Shown one piece after another: positions 1 through 8,303 of a DNA stretch of 64,000 nt. Each line of letters starts with the position of its first letter. The stretch's first letter is position 1. The notes under the pieces were generated by a model that had not been told where the DNA came from, did no database searches, and saw only the letters and a list, made by a program, of their open reading frames with translations. Both the position numbers and the translations under genes were made by a program. Source of the stretch: Paenibacillus soyae (GTDB lineage: Bacteria > Bacillota > Bacilli > Paenibacillales > Paenibacillaceae); contig NZ_JANIPJ010000007.1 in assembly GCF_024623455.1 (NCBI RefSeq), positions 186,001 through 250,000 on the forward strand, in the 5' to 3' direction.

Positions 1-1
1 C

Positions 2-814
2 GACTTCCGCGAGTACGCGAAGAAGCTGAACAAAGGCGAAGGCGTCGACAAACGTTACGGCAGCTACTTCCACACATGGGAGCTGTACATGAACCCGCCG
101 GCTCAGACGGTCATGCGCAACCCGTTCCGTTACGAAGACGGCACGACCAACTTCTCCGATCCGACATACAAATATTTCTTCCAGCTCCGCAAGGACATGG
201 AGGCGATCGACCAATCGGCCAAGCCGTATGCGGACGTACTGGCGGCCAAGCTGAACTACCGTACCGAGTTCTTTAACGACGATGCCGCGATGGTTCTGTC
301 CGGCAGCTGGATGGTTCCGGATCCGGGCAACCTGGAGCAATACCCGCATGACTTCGTGACGGCCTTCGCGCCGGTGCCGCTTCCTCCGGCAAGCGCGCAG
401 CCGAAGGATTACGAAGGCGGCAAATATTTCGTAGGCGGCGGCCATCTGACAATGGGCGCGACCTCCAAGCACAAAGAAGCGTCCTTCAAGCTGATGCGTT
501 TCATGACGACGACCGATTCCGAGCACCGCACGGAGTTCTCCGGCTGGAAGAAAGCCGACTCGACCGCGCTGCTTGACCGCCTCATCGGCGAGAACAAAAA
601 CATGTACGACGTGGAATCGCTGAAAAACACTTTGTTCGGCGAAAGCATCGAATACCTCGACGCGTCCCAAGTGGTGACCACGTTCGGCTCGCAGCTCGCG
701 AAGGTGCTGGCCGACAACTTCAGTAAGTTTATGCTGGGCAGCGACTCGGTGGACGATATCCAGAAGGCGATGGCCGAGGAAGCGACGAAAGTGATCGAAG
801 AAAATACGAAGTAA
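2..814 (+). CDS. Sugar ABC transporter substrate-binding protein, C-terminal part
   Basis: The reading frame is open from base 2, so the 5' end (signal peptide and first lobe) lies outside the window; about 270 residues remain. The segment has the look of the second lobe of a CUT1-type extracellular solute-binding lipoprotein: aromatic-rich stretches, a GSWMVPDPG segment near residue 104, a GGGHLTMGATSKHKEASFKLMRF-like helix region (shortened here) and a charged C-terminal helix. Such proteins capture oligosaccharides outside the membrane and hand them to two permeases. It is followed by a clear terminator, so it is the last gene of its operon. The YesM/YesN pair and two glycosidases downstream suggest a galactose- or fucose-containing substrate, which is inference. 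Confidence 0.8.
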   Translation, partial: DFREYAKKLNKGEGVDKRYGSYFHTWELYMNPPAQTVMRNPFRYEDGTTNFSDPTYKYFFQLRKDMEAIDQSAKPYADVLAAKLNYRTEFFNDDAAMVLSGSWMVPDPGNLEQYPHDFVTAFAPVPLPPASAQPKDYEGGKYFVGGGHLTMGATSKHKEASFKLMRFMTTTDSEHRTEFSGWKKADSTALLDRLIGENKNMYDVESLKNTLFGESIEYLDASQVVTTFGSQLAKVLADNFSKFMLGSDSVDDIQKAMAEEATKVIEENTK

Positions 815-837
815 GGCGGCTGCAGAGCCGTCTCTAA

Positions 838-880
838 AAAAGGCATCTACTCCAGATTTGCGGGGGTAGATGTCTTTTTT
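838..880 (+). terminator. Intrinsic terminator after the binding-protein gene
   Basis: A stem GGCATCTAC / GTAGATGTC (842-850 with 866-874, one G-U pair) is followed by a run of T to 880. It ends the operon whose last gene stops at 814. Confidence 0.8.
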
Positions 881-904
881 GTTGACCGGTACGATTGCCG
901 CGGC

Positions 905-1092
905 GGCTTAACGGAACGGAAAGACGTTATTCGCCGGAAAATGAGAGCTTTTGGGGAGCTTGCGGAACTGAGCGCCTTTATTTCACGCGATTCGACTAGA
1001 TTTACCTTTGAAACGGGCAAATAACGGCGTACAGTTCCGTTACCTTGAAAAAAATGCTTTTTTATGCGAAATAAGGTCCCTCATTTCCGTAA
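905..1092. repeat. Four-armed palindromic repeat element, copy 1
   Basis: Within the otherwise empty 881-1242 stretch, arm GGAACTGAGCGCC (from 964) is preceded exactly 51 bp upstream by a degenerate copy (GGAACGGAAAGACG, from 913). Two inverted arms (AGTTCC-type at 1033 and a worn copy at 1083) lie 50 bp apart. The same arrangement recurs at 17178-17361. It looks like a non-coding, MITE- or BIME-like element. The rest of 881-1242 holds the promoter of the next gene and nothing else that I recognise. Confidence 0.7.
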
Positions 1093-1238
1093 GCAGCCAG
1101 AGTATGACTGACACAGCCATAGCGAATCCGGCAGCGCCGCGGCGGTTTCGACGATCGCGGAGCGCTTTTTCTCGCGAAAAGTAAAAATTTTACCCCCAAA
1201 GACAAAAAATCGCACTATCTAAGGCAAGGCTCGCTCCC

Positions 1239-1244
1239 TATAAT
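1239..1244 (+). promoter_or_regulatory. Probable -10 box of the sensor kinase gene
   Basis: A perfect TATAAT lies 35 bp before the ATG at 1279. No good -35 box is visible at 17 bp spacing, so this is a tentative call or an activator-dependent promoter. Confidence 0.4.
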
Positions 1245-1278
1245 GAGGGGTATAACCGACCAGCCAAAGGGTGAAACG

Positions 1279-3030
1279 ATGAAGAGACTATTCCGCAGCA
1301 CGTACTACAGCAAAATTCAAGTGTCGTTCATCCTTCTCATTCTGCTTCCGATCGTTACGGTCACGATCATTTCGTACACGGTGAACCGGAACGCGAGCAT
1401 GGACAATATCGCGCTGTCGAATAAGAGCATATTGCAGCTTATGGAGCAGGATATCGAGGAGACGGTCAGCGATCTGGCTTACGCCTCTCTCATTTTCGTC
1501 GAAAATGATCTGCTGAAGCCTTATTACAAGCACTACGCGGAGCTGGACGGCATTAGCAACTTCCAGGATTACGAGATTTACAGCGGCATCGAAAGCCTGC
1601 TGAACCTCGTGTCGTTCAAAGCGTCGCCCAATCATATTCATCTGTTTATCGCCAACGAGAAAGGGCTGATCATCTCGACTCCCGGCTTCTTCGCAAGGGG
1701 GAAGAGCATCGATGAGCTCGAGGATCATTGGAAGCAGATTCAAGCCAAAGATAATTTGGCCAATTCAAGCCATTTCCAATGGCTCGGCGCCGTCTCGTCG
1801 GAGAGTTATCCGGAGAAGTTTTTTTACGGGACGCGGGTCATCCGCGACACGGGAACGGGCCGCGTGCTGGCCGTGCTCAACATTGGCATTTCCGAAAACT
1901 ATTTCAAAGAATTGTTTGATCCGATCAAGACGGGCAAGTTCGCCTTGTTCAACAGCGACGGCGAGCTGTTCGCCGGATCGCCGGACGTGAGCTTATCGGC
2001 TCCCGGCGACAAGGGGACGATCATCCGAAGCAGCGCATCCATCCCGATCGTCGACTGGGATCTTGTCTTCGAGACGCCGAAGGCCGACGTCGTCGGCCAG
2101 CTGACGAGAACGTTCTATATTAGCGGGATAATCATCGCGGTGTCCATGGTTCTGTTCCTGCTACTGTCAATGCTTCTCGCGCGCAAGCTTCACAAGCCGA
2201 TCCATAAGCTGCAGCGCATCGCCGTGCAGTTCGGAGGCGGCAACCGCTCGATGCGGTTCCAGGTGTCGGGCGAGGATGAGATCAACGATCTCGGCCGGAC
2301 GCTGAACGACATGCTCGACCAGATCGAGGAGCTGATCGCGAACATGGCCAGAGAGCAGGACGAGAAACGAAGAATGGAGCTCCAGACGCTCGCGAACCAG
2401 ATCAGGCCCCATTTTCTGCTGAACACGCTCAACGCGATGAAGATCAGCCTCATTATGGGAGGGGATCAGGTGCACGGGGAGAAAATCAACTCCCTAATGT
2501 CGCTTCTTCGCAACTATCTGAAGATGGACGAGCCGTCCTTCCTCCACGAGGAAGTCGAGGTGCTGCGGCATTACGTCAGCCTGATGGAGATGCGCAGCGA
2601 CATGCGGATTCGCTTCGAAGCGTCGTTCTCCGAGGAAGCGGGCATGTGCCGCATTCCGAAGCTGCTTCTGCAGCCGATCGTGGAGAATGCCATCGTGCAC
2701 GGCTTCCTGGAGCGGGACGATCATTCCGCCATCGTCCTGCGCGCAGAGATCCAGCAAGGAGATTTGGTCATCGCGGTGGCGGATAACGGCATGGGCATGG
2801 ACGAGGCGGCAATTGCCGAGATGAACGCCAAGCTGCAGGCGGAGGGAGCGGCCGAGCACCGGGACCCGGATCATATCGGCGTCCGCAATATCTTGCAGCG
2901 CATGAAGCTGGTTTACGGGGAGGCGGCGGCCTTGCGTCTGGAGAGGAACGAGGAAGGCGGCTTGACGGTCTGCCTGCACATACCGGTTATGGAACGAAGC
3001 TTGCCCGCGGGAGGCGAACACGATGTATAA
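1279..3030 (+). CDS. YesM-type sensor histidine kinase
   Basis: Membrane sensor kinase of the His_kinase/HATPase_c (LytS/YesM) family, 583 residues. It has an N-terminal membrane segment (about 13-35), an extracellular Cache-like domain (about 40-275), a second membrane segment (about 282-304) and a HAMP linker. The phospho-acceptor region has NQIRPHFLLN with His378, followed by an HATPase domain with N-box QPIVENAIVHG (Asn470) and DNGMGMD. The ATG at 1279 has AAAGGGTG at proper spacing and is preferred over an in-frame start at 1243. The stop overlaps the response regulator gene by 8 bp, so the two are translationally coupled. Family knowledge says such kinases sense extracellular sugars or the sugar-loaded binding protein and control the adjacent transporter. 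The regulator here probably controls the upstream ABC operon and the following glycosidases (inference). Confidence 0.9.
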   Translation: MKRLFRSTYYSKIQVSFILLILLPIVTVTIISYTVNRNASMDNIALSNKSILQLMEQDIEETVSDLAYASLIFVENDLLKPYYKHYAELDGISNFQDYEIYSGIESLLNLVSFKASPNHIHLFIANEKGLIISTPGFFARGKSIDELEDHWKQIQAKDNLANSSHFQWLGAVSSESYPEKFFYGTRVIRDTGTGRVLAVLNIGISENYFKELFDPIKTGKFALFNSDGELFAGSPDVSLSAPGDKGTIIRSSASIPIVDWDLVFETPKADVVGQLTRTFYISGIIIAVSMVLFLLLSMLLARKLHKPIHKLQRIAVQFGGGNRSMRFQVSGEDEINDLGRTLNDMLDQIEELIANMAREQDEKRRMELQTLANQIRPHFLLNTLNAMKISLIMGGDQVHGEKINSLMSLLRNYLKMDEPSFLHEEVEVLRHYVSLMEMRSDMRIRFEASFSEEAGMCRIPKLLLQPIVENAIVHGFLERDDHSAIVLRAEIQQGDLVIAVADNGMGMDEAAIAEMNAKLQAEGAAEHRDPDHIGVRNILQRMKLVYGEAAALRLERNEEGGLTVCLHIPVMERSLPAGGEHDV

Positions 3031-4615
3031 GGTTCTGGTTATTGACGATGACGCGCTGATGCTTAAATATTTGCGGGGACTGGTAGACTGGCGGTCGCTT
3101 GGCTTCGGCCCGCCCCTCGAATCCTATTCGAGCGTGAAGGCGCTCGAGCTGTTCAAGCAGGAGAAGCCGGACGTGGTCGTGACGGATATCGGCATGCCGC
3201 AGATGGACGGATTGCAGCTGGCGGAAAAGTTCAAGCAGCTGAAGCCCGACGTCCGAATCGTATTCCTCACCTGCTACGAGGAGTTCGACTACGTGAAAAC
3301 CGCGCTCCGCATGAACGCGGACGATTATTTAATCAAGGATAAGCTCGTCGCCGCCCAGCTCGAGGACGCGCTCGCGAAGTCGATCGGCAACCTGAAGCGC
3401 GAGGAGAAGATGGAGGCGAAGGAATCGTACGAAGAGGATTTGGTCCGGAATCTGGACGTGCTCAAAACTTCTTTGTTCGAGCGGCTGACCCGCGGCGGGG
3501 ACATGGACGCGACCGTTCAATATGCTAGGCGCCTCGGGATCAAATGGACGTACGGCGCGTTCCGGATGAGCGTCGGCCATATCCCGTTCTCCAGCCTGCT
3601 TGACCGGTACAAAACAAAGGACGCGGAGCTGCTCCTCTATTCCGTTTATAATATCGCATCGGAAATAGCGGTCCAGTTCGAAGGGATTACCGTCTTCCGT
3701 TACCAAAGCGGAATCGTTGTTCTACTGAACCATAAGAGCGGGACGGCGGCAACGCCGCACAGCTACTTGCAGAGCTTCCTCTCGCTGGTTAAGCGGCAGG
3801 TCCACGAGCTGCTGCATATCGGCATTCGTTTCGTTAGTCCCGTCGCCGAGCTGGCCCTGCGCGATATGGCCGATATGTACAGGAAGCTGATGCGAGGGAG
3901 GCTGGAGCTGTTCTACGACAACGCTCCCCTCTCGGAGTGGAAGCCGGACCGCGCGGGCATGATCTTCTATCCCGCGGCAAGCGGCGCGGACGTCTACGGC
4001 CGGAAGCTGGAGAAGGCGATAGCGGAAGGGGACGGAAGGGCCGTGGGCGAGCTGCTTCGGGCCATGCGAATGGAAGCGGAGGAACAACGAATGCAGCCCA
4101 AGGAGTGGATTGGAGCCTGTACCGGAATGGTCCGGACCTTGGAGCTGCGGTTTGCGCCTAGCGCTAGGGACGAATCGTTCTACCAATCGATGGAAGCCGC
4201 GCTGAACGCCGACGATTTGGTTGGACTGATGGCTTGGAAGCTGACAGGGCTCGCGGAGCCGGGCAGGAAGCCGGTCTATGCGCCAGGGAAAGTGGAGCCG
4301 AAGCTTCAGGCCATCGACCGGTTTATCGCCGACCATCTCGAGGAAAACGTCAGCTCGATCGACATCGCGGAGTATTTGGGACTCAATCCGAGCTACTTCT
4401 CCCGGTATTTCAAACGTTTGACGGGCGTCAACTTTACCGACTACGTGCACCGGTACAAAATCGGCATCGCGGAGCAAATGCTCCGGGGGACGGAAGAAAC
4501 GGTCGAGATCGTGGCGGCCAAGTTCGGTTATTACGAGAGAAGCTACTTCTCCAAAGTGTTCAAGAAGTATACCGGCAAGACGCCAACCGAGCTTCGGGGC
4601 GCGTCGTCGAACTAA
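3023..4615 (+). CDS. YesN-type response regulator, REC plus AraC HTH
   Basis: Cytoplasmic response regulator of 530 residues. The N-terminal receiver domain (1-125) shows the acidic pair at the start (VIDDD), the phospho-acceptor Asp55 in VVTDIGMP, and the conserved Lys in DYLIKDK. A variable middle region (about 130-420) joins it to an AraC-type double helix-turn-helix (about 425-525: SIDIAEYLGLNPSYFSRYFK, then IVAAKFGYYERSYFSKVFKK). It partners the kinase with which it overlaps and would activate sugar-uptake promoters. Only 23 bp separate it from the fucosidase gene, which suggests co-transcription of sensing and degradation. Confidence 0.92.
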   Translation: MYKVLVIDDDALMLKYLRGLVDWRSLGFGPPLESYSSVKALELFKQEKPDVVVTDIGMPQMDGLQLAEKFKQLKPDVRIVFLTCYEEFDYVKTALRMNADDYLIKDKLVAAQLEDALAKSIGNLKREEKMEAKESYEEDLVRNLDVLKTSLFERLTRGGDMDATVQYARRLGIKWTYGAFRMSVGHIPFSSLLDRYKTKDAELLLYSVYNIASEIAVQFEGITVFRYQSGIVVLLNHKSGTAATPHSYLQSFLSLVKRQVHELLHIGIRFVSPVAELALRDMADMYRKLMRGRLELFYDNAPLSEWKPDRAGMIFYPAASGADVYGRKLEKAIAEGDGRAVGELLRAMRMEAEEQRMQPKEWIGACTGMVRTLELRFAPSARDESFYQSMEAALNADDLVGLMAWKLTGLAEPGRKPVYAPGKVEPKLQAIDRFIADHLEENVSSIDIAEYLGLNPSYFSRYFKRLTGVNFTDYVHRYKIGIAEQMLRGTEETVEIVAAKFGYYERSYFSKVFKKYTGKTPTELRGASSN

Positions 4616-4638
4616 ATTAGAAGAGGGAGAGGAATACG

Positions 4639-5877
4639 ATGTCCAAGTTATCGGCATTGCCCGTTCCAACGGAGCATCAGCTCAAATGGCAGGATTACGA
4701 GCTCGGGATGTTCTGCCATTTCGGCATCAATACGTTTTGCGATCAAGAGTGGGGAGAGGGAGGCGACTCGCCCGAGTTGTTCAACCCATCGCGGCTGGAC
4801 GCGCGCCAGTGGGTGCGCACGGCCAAGCAGGCAGGCTTTCGCTATTTCGTCCTGACGGCGAAGCATCACGACGGCTTCTGCTTATGGCCGACGGCCACGA
4901 CCGATTATTCCGTCGCGTCCAGCCCATGGAAGGACGGAAAAGGGGATGTCGTGCGGGAATGCGCGGACGCTTGCCGCGAGGAAGGCATCGGCTTCGGCCT
5001 GTATTTGTCTCCGTGGGATCGGCATGAGCCTTGCTATGCGGACAAGGAGGCCTATGACGCCTTCTATATGAAGCAGCTCGAGGAATTAATGACGGGCTAC
5101 GGCCCGCTGGTAGAGGTATGGTTCGACGGAGCGGGGTCCGAAGGCCGAGAATACGATTGGCCGTCGATCGTCGGACTCGTGAAACGGCATCAGCCCGAAG
5201 CCATGATCTTCAATATGGGCGCGCCGACGATCCGGTGGGTCGGCAACGAAGACGGTCTTGCGCCCTACCCCTGCTGGAATACGGCGCAGTCGGCGAAGGT
5301 CAGCATGTTCAGCGACGCGTCTCTGCAGTGGCTGCCGGAAACGCCAAGCTGGGTGCCGGCGGAATGCGACGTGCCGATTCGCAAGGACCGGTGGTTCTGG
5401 CATCCGGACGAAGAGCATTTGCTGCTGTCGCTCGATCAGCTGATGGATATTTATTACCGTTCCGTCGGCCATGGCGCGACCCTGTTGCTTAACGTGGCGC
5501 CGGATAACAGCGGCTTGATGCCGGAGGCCGACGTGCGGAGAGTGACGGAGCTTGGAGACGAGATTCAAAAGTTGTTCGGTACGCCGGCCGCGGAGGCGTC
5601 GGGGGCGGGCATGCAGCTCGAGCTCGCGCTTGAGGCCGGCACGGCATTCGACCACGTCGTCTTAATGGAAGAGATTCGTTATGGGGAGCGGGTGCGGTCG
5701 TATGTGCTCGAGGCAAAGCGGGACGGCGAGTGGCGCGAGCTTGCGCGAGGCAGCGCCATCGGCCATAAGCGGATCGAGAGGACGGGCCGGACGGCCGCGG
5801 ACGCGATCAGGCTTCGTGTCTTGGAAAGCGTGGAACAGCCTTTGATCCGCAGCCTCTCCGTTTACCGCAACGATTAA
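4639..5877 (+). CDS. Alpha-L-fucosidase, GH29 family
   Basis: Retaining glycosidase that removes alpha-L-fucose; 412 residues, no signal peptide, so cytoplasmic. GH29 hallmarks are visible: GMFCHFGINTF near residue 28, YFVLTAKHHDGFCLWPT (about 70-90), GLYLSPWDRHEP, and EVWFDGAGSEG with the likely nucleophile Asp163, then WNTAQS and RKDRWFWHPDEEH. A short C-terminal beta domain follows the catalytic barrel. RBS AGAGGGAGAGG precedes the ATG. It sits between the YesM/YesN pair and the GH35 gene (37 bp apart) and probably acts on imported fucosylated oligosaccharides. Confidence 0.88.
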   Translation: MSKLSALPVPTEHQLKWQDYELGMFCHFGINTFCDQEWGEGGDSPELFNPSRLDARQWVRTAKQAGFRYFVLTAKHHDGFCLWPTATTDYSVASSPWKDGKGDVVRECADACREEGIGFGLYLSPWDRHEPCYADKEAYDAFYMKQLEELMTGYGPLVEVWFDGAGSEGREYDWPSIVGLVKRHQPEAMIFNMGAPTIRWVGNEDGLAPYPCWNTAQSAKVSMFSDASLQWLPETPSWVPAECDVPIRKDRWFWHPDEEHLLLSLDQLMDIYYRSVGHGATLLLNVAPDNSGLMPEADVRRVTELGDEIQKLFGTPAAEASGAGMQLELALEAGTAFDHVVLMEEIRYGERVRSYVLEAKRDGEWRELARGSAIGHKRIERTGRTAADAIRLRVLESVEQPLIRSLSVYRND

Positions 5878-5914
5878 CCAAAGTCCCCTGGAAGGGGAAG
5901 AGGAGGAGCTAAGC

Positions 5915-7750
5915 TTGCACGCGAGCCGATTGGAATGGAAGGATAAGCAATATGAATTAGGCGGAGAACCGCTGCGCATCATGTCCGGCGCGATTCATTA
6001 TTTCCGGGTCGTGCCGGAGTATTGGGAGGATCGCCTTCTGAAGCTGAGAGCATGCGGCTTCAATACGGTGGAAACGTATGTGGCTTGGAACGTTCACGAG
6101 CCGAAGGAAGGCGCCTTCTGCTTCGAGGGAATCGCCGATCTGGAACGGTTCGTTCGGCTGGCGGGAGAGCTAGGACTGTATGTCATCGTACGGCCTAGCC
6201 CGTATATTTGCGCCGAGTGGGAATTTGGCGGCTTGCCCGCCTGGCTGCTCTCGGACAGCGACATGCGTCTTCGTTGCTTCGATCCCGCTTATCTCGCCAA
6301 GGTCGACCGCTATTATGATGAGCTCATTCCGCGGCTGGTGCCGCTGCAGTCCACGAACGGCGGCCCGATAATCGCCGTGCAGGTGGAGAACGAATACGGC
6401 AGCTACGGCAACGACACGCGTTATTTGGAATATTTGAGAGACGGTCTGCTTGCCCGGAGCGTAGATGTCCTGCTGTTCACATCGGACGGTCCGACGGACG
6501 AGATGCTGATCGGGGGGACGATCGAAGGCGTTCATGCGACCGTTAACTTCGGCTCGCGGGTAGAGGAGTCGTTCGGCAAATTCCGGGAGTACCGGGAGAC
6601 GGAACCGCTCATGTGCATGGAGTATTGGAACGGCTGGTTCGACCACTGGATGGAGCCGCATCACGTGCGCGACGGCGGAGACGTGGCCGAGGTGCTGGAC
6701 CAGATGCTGTCGGCAGGCGCGTCGGTTAACTTCTATATGTTCCATGGCGGTACGAATTTCGGCTTCTACAACGGAGCGAACCATATCAAGACATACGAGC
6801 CGACCGTCACCAGCTACGATTACGACGCGCCTCTGACGGAGTGGGGCGATATCACGCCGAAATACGATGCGATTCGGGCCGTCATGGAGAAGCATGGCTT
6901 CGAAGCGGGCTGTCCGCTGCCCGAGCCGCTGCCGAAGCGTTCTTACGGGAAGGTAGCGCTGAGCGAATCGGGCCAGCTATTCCCTCAGCTCAGTAAGATG
7001 GGGAGCCCGGTCGACAGCGTCTGGACGCTCCCGATGGAGAAGGTGGGTCAAGCTTACGGATTTATCCTCTACTCGACGTGGGTGAAGGGACCGCGCGCCG
7101 GCCAGCAGCTTCATATTCAAGAGGTGCGCGACCGCGCGCAGGTGTTCCTCGGCGGCAAGCCAATCGGCGTCGTAGAACGCTGGAATCCGCAGCCGCTTGC
7201 GCTGGAAGTGCCGGCCGAGGGAGCGCGGCTCGATATTCTGGTCGAGAACATGGGACGCGTCAATTACGGTCCGCTGCTCCGCGACGCCAAAGGCATTACG
7301 GAGGGCGTGCGCATCGACAATCAGTTCCAATTCGATTGGACGATTACGCCGCTGCCGCTGGATGGCGACATGTTGTCGCGGGTGACGTATCAGGAAGCCG
7401 CTGCGCCGAATGAGAATCAAACGGCTGGCATGCCGGCCTTCTACAAAGGAAGCTTCGAAGCGGAAGAGGCTTGCGATACGTTCCTCCGCTTCGACGGCTG
7501 GAAGAAGGGCGTCGCGTGGGTGAACGGCTTCAATCTCGGACGCTATTGGGAAGCGGGACCGCAGAAGGCATTGTATGTTCCTGGTCCGCTGCTCCGCAAA
7601 GGCGCCAACGAAATCGTCTTGTTCGAGCTGGAGGGCGCGGCCGAAGACGCAGCGGTGACGCTGACGGACAAGCCGGATCTTGGCCGAATCGAGGCCGTGG
7701 ACGATTCGTTCCTTAATTTCGTCGGCGAGGATGAGGCGGAGCAGGCGTAG
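5915..7750 (+). CDS. Beta-galactosidase, GH35 family
   Basis: Cleaves terminal beta-galactose; 611 residues, no signal peptide. The N-terminal barrel contains the family signature GGPIIAVQVENEYGSYG with acid/base Glu160, and the nucleophile Glu236 in CMEYWNGWFDHW; SGAIHYFR and FHGGTNFGFYNGAN are also typical. The C-terminal half holds jelly-roll domains (WVNGFNLGRYW) usual in GH35. The TTG start is chosen because AGGAGG lies 8 bp ahead. The length matches bacterial GH35 enzymes of about 580-620 residues. It forms an operon with the fucosidase. Confidence 0.92.
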   Translation: MHASRLEWKDKQYELGGEPLRIMSGAIHYFRVVPEYWEDRLLKLRACGFNTVETYVAWNVHEPKEGAFCFEGIADLERFVRLAGELGLYVIVRPSPYICAEWEFGGLPAWLLSDSDMRLRCFDPAYLAKVDRYYDELIPRLVPLQSTNGGPIIAVQVENEYGSYGNDTRYLEYLRDGLLARSVDVLLFTSDGPTDEMLIGGTIEGVHATVNFGSRVEESFGKFREYRETEPLMCMEYWNGWFDHWMEPHHVRDGGDVAEVLDQMLSAGASVNFYMFHGGTNFGFYNGANHIKTYEPTVTSYDYDAPLTEWGDITPKYDAIRAVMEKHGFEAGCPLPEPLPKRSYGKVALSESGQLFPQLSKMGSPVDSVWTLPMEKVGQAYGFILYSTWVKGPRAGQQLHIQEVRDRAQVFLGGKPIGVVERWNPQPLALEVPAEGARLDILVENMGRVNYGPLLRDAKGITEGVRIDNQFQFDWTITPLPLDGDMLSRVTYQEAAAPNENQTAGMPAFYKGSFEAEEACDTFLRFDGWKKGVAWVNGFNLGRYWEAGPQKALYVPGPLLRKGANEIVLFELEGAAEDAAVTLTDKPDLGRIEAVDDSFLNFVGEDEAEQA

Positions 7751-7881
7751 GAAAAGGGGCTCGGTTTCTAGCTTCAGGTATTGGCTTGGCTTGGCGTTCA
7801 TTGTTTTTCGCAAACCAGCTTTGCTTGCTTCACTCCGGCCATTTCGCCTTATCGCCTCGTATGGCGACGGCTCCCGTCAAA

Positions 7882-7890
7882 TGCTATAAT
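7882..7890 (+). promoter_or_regulatory. Extended -10 promoter of the ArsR gene
   Basis: TGCTATAAT is a perfect extended -10 (TGn plus TATAAT), 36 bp ahead of the ATG at 7926. The -35 region is weak, as expected for this class. I see no obvious ArsR operator here. Confidence 0.6.
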
Positions 7891-7925
7891 GAGCCTTAAC
7901 GATAAAAGGTTTGGTGGGATGGAAC

Positions 7926-8303
7926 ATGACGGTAACGGAGAACGGCATCGCGCAGGCGTCATGCGACGACGCCTGCGGCGGAACGGAAGCGGATATCGGC
8001 AGCGTGAAGGAGAAGCTGGTGGACGATCATACGGCCGTCGAGCTGGCGGATCTGTTCAAGGCGCTCGGGGATCCGACTCGCATTCGGATCCTTCACGCGC
8101 TGCTGCAGTCCGAGCTATGCGTGCATGATCTGACCGAGGTGCTGGAGATGGGACAGTCGGCAGTTTCCCATCAGCTTCGGCTGCTGCGCAACATGCGGAT
8201 CGTCAAGCGCCGCAAGGTCGGCAAAACCGTCTATTATTCGCTGGACGACGACCACGTCGAGCAATTGATCGTCCTTACGCTTCAGCATTTGAAGCATGAA
8301 TAA
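7926..8303 (+). CDS. ArsR/SmtB-family metal-sensing repressor (CzrA-like)
   Basis: Small dimeric winged-helix repressor, 125 residues. The HTH lies at QSAVSHQLRLLRNMRIVKRR and the wing at KVGKTVYYSL. The C-terminal helix carries the spacing D-x-H-x10-H-x2-H (Asp and His in LDDDH, then His in LQHLKHE), which is the full zinc-binding alpha5 set of CzrA and SmtB. Extra potential ligands are two N-terminal Cys (CDDAC) and a Cys in ELCVHDL, resembling the alpha3N site of SmtB/CadC. The ATG at 7926 is preferred over a TTG at 7911. It overlaps the next regulator by 8 bp. A CzrA-like operator occurs at 22284-22303 in front of a zinc exporter, its likely target (inference). Confidence 0.85.
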   Translation: MTVTENGIAQASCDDACGGTEADIGSVKEKLVDDHTAVELADLFKALGDPTRIRILHALLQSELCVHDLTEVLEMGQSAVSHQLRLLRNMRIVKRRKVGKTVYYSLDDDHVEQLIVLTLQHLKHE

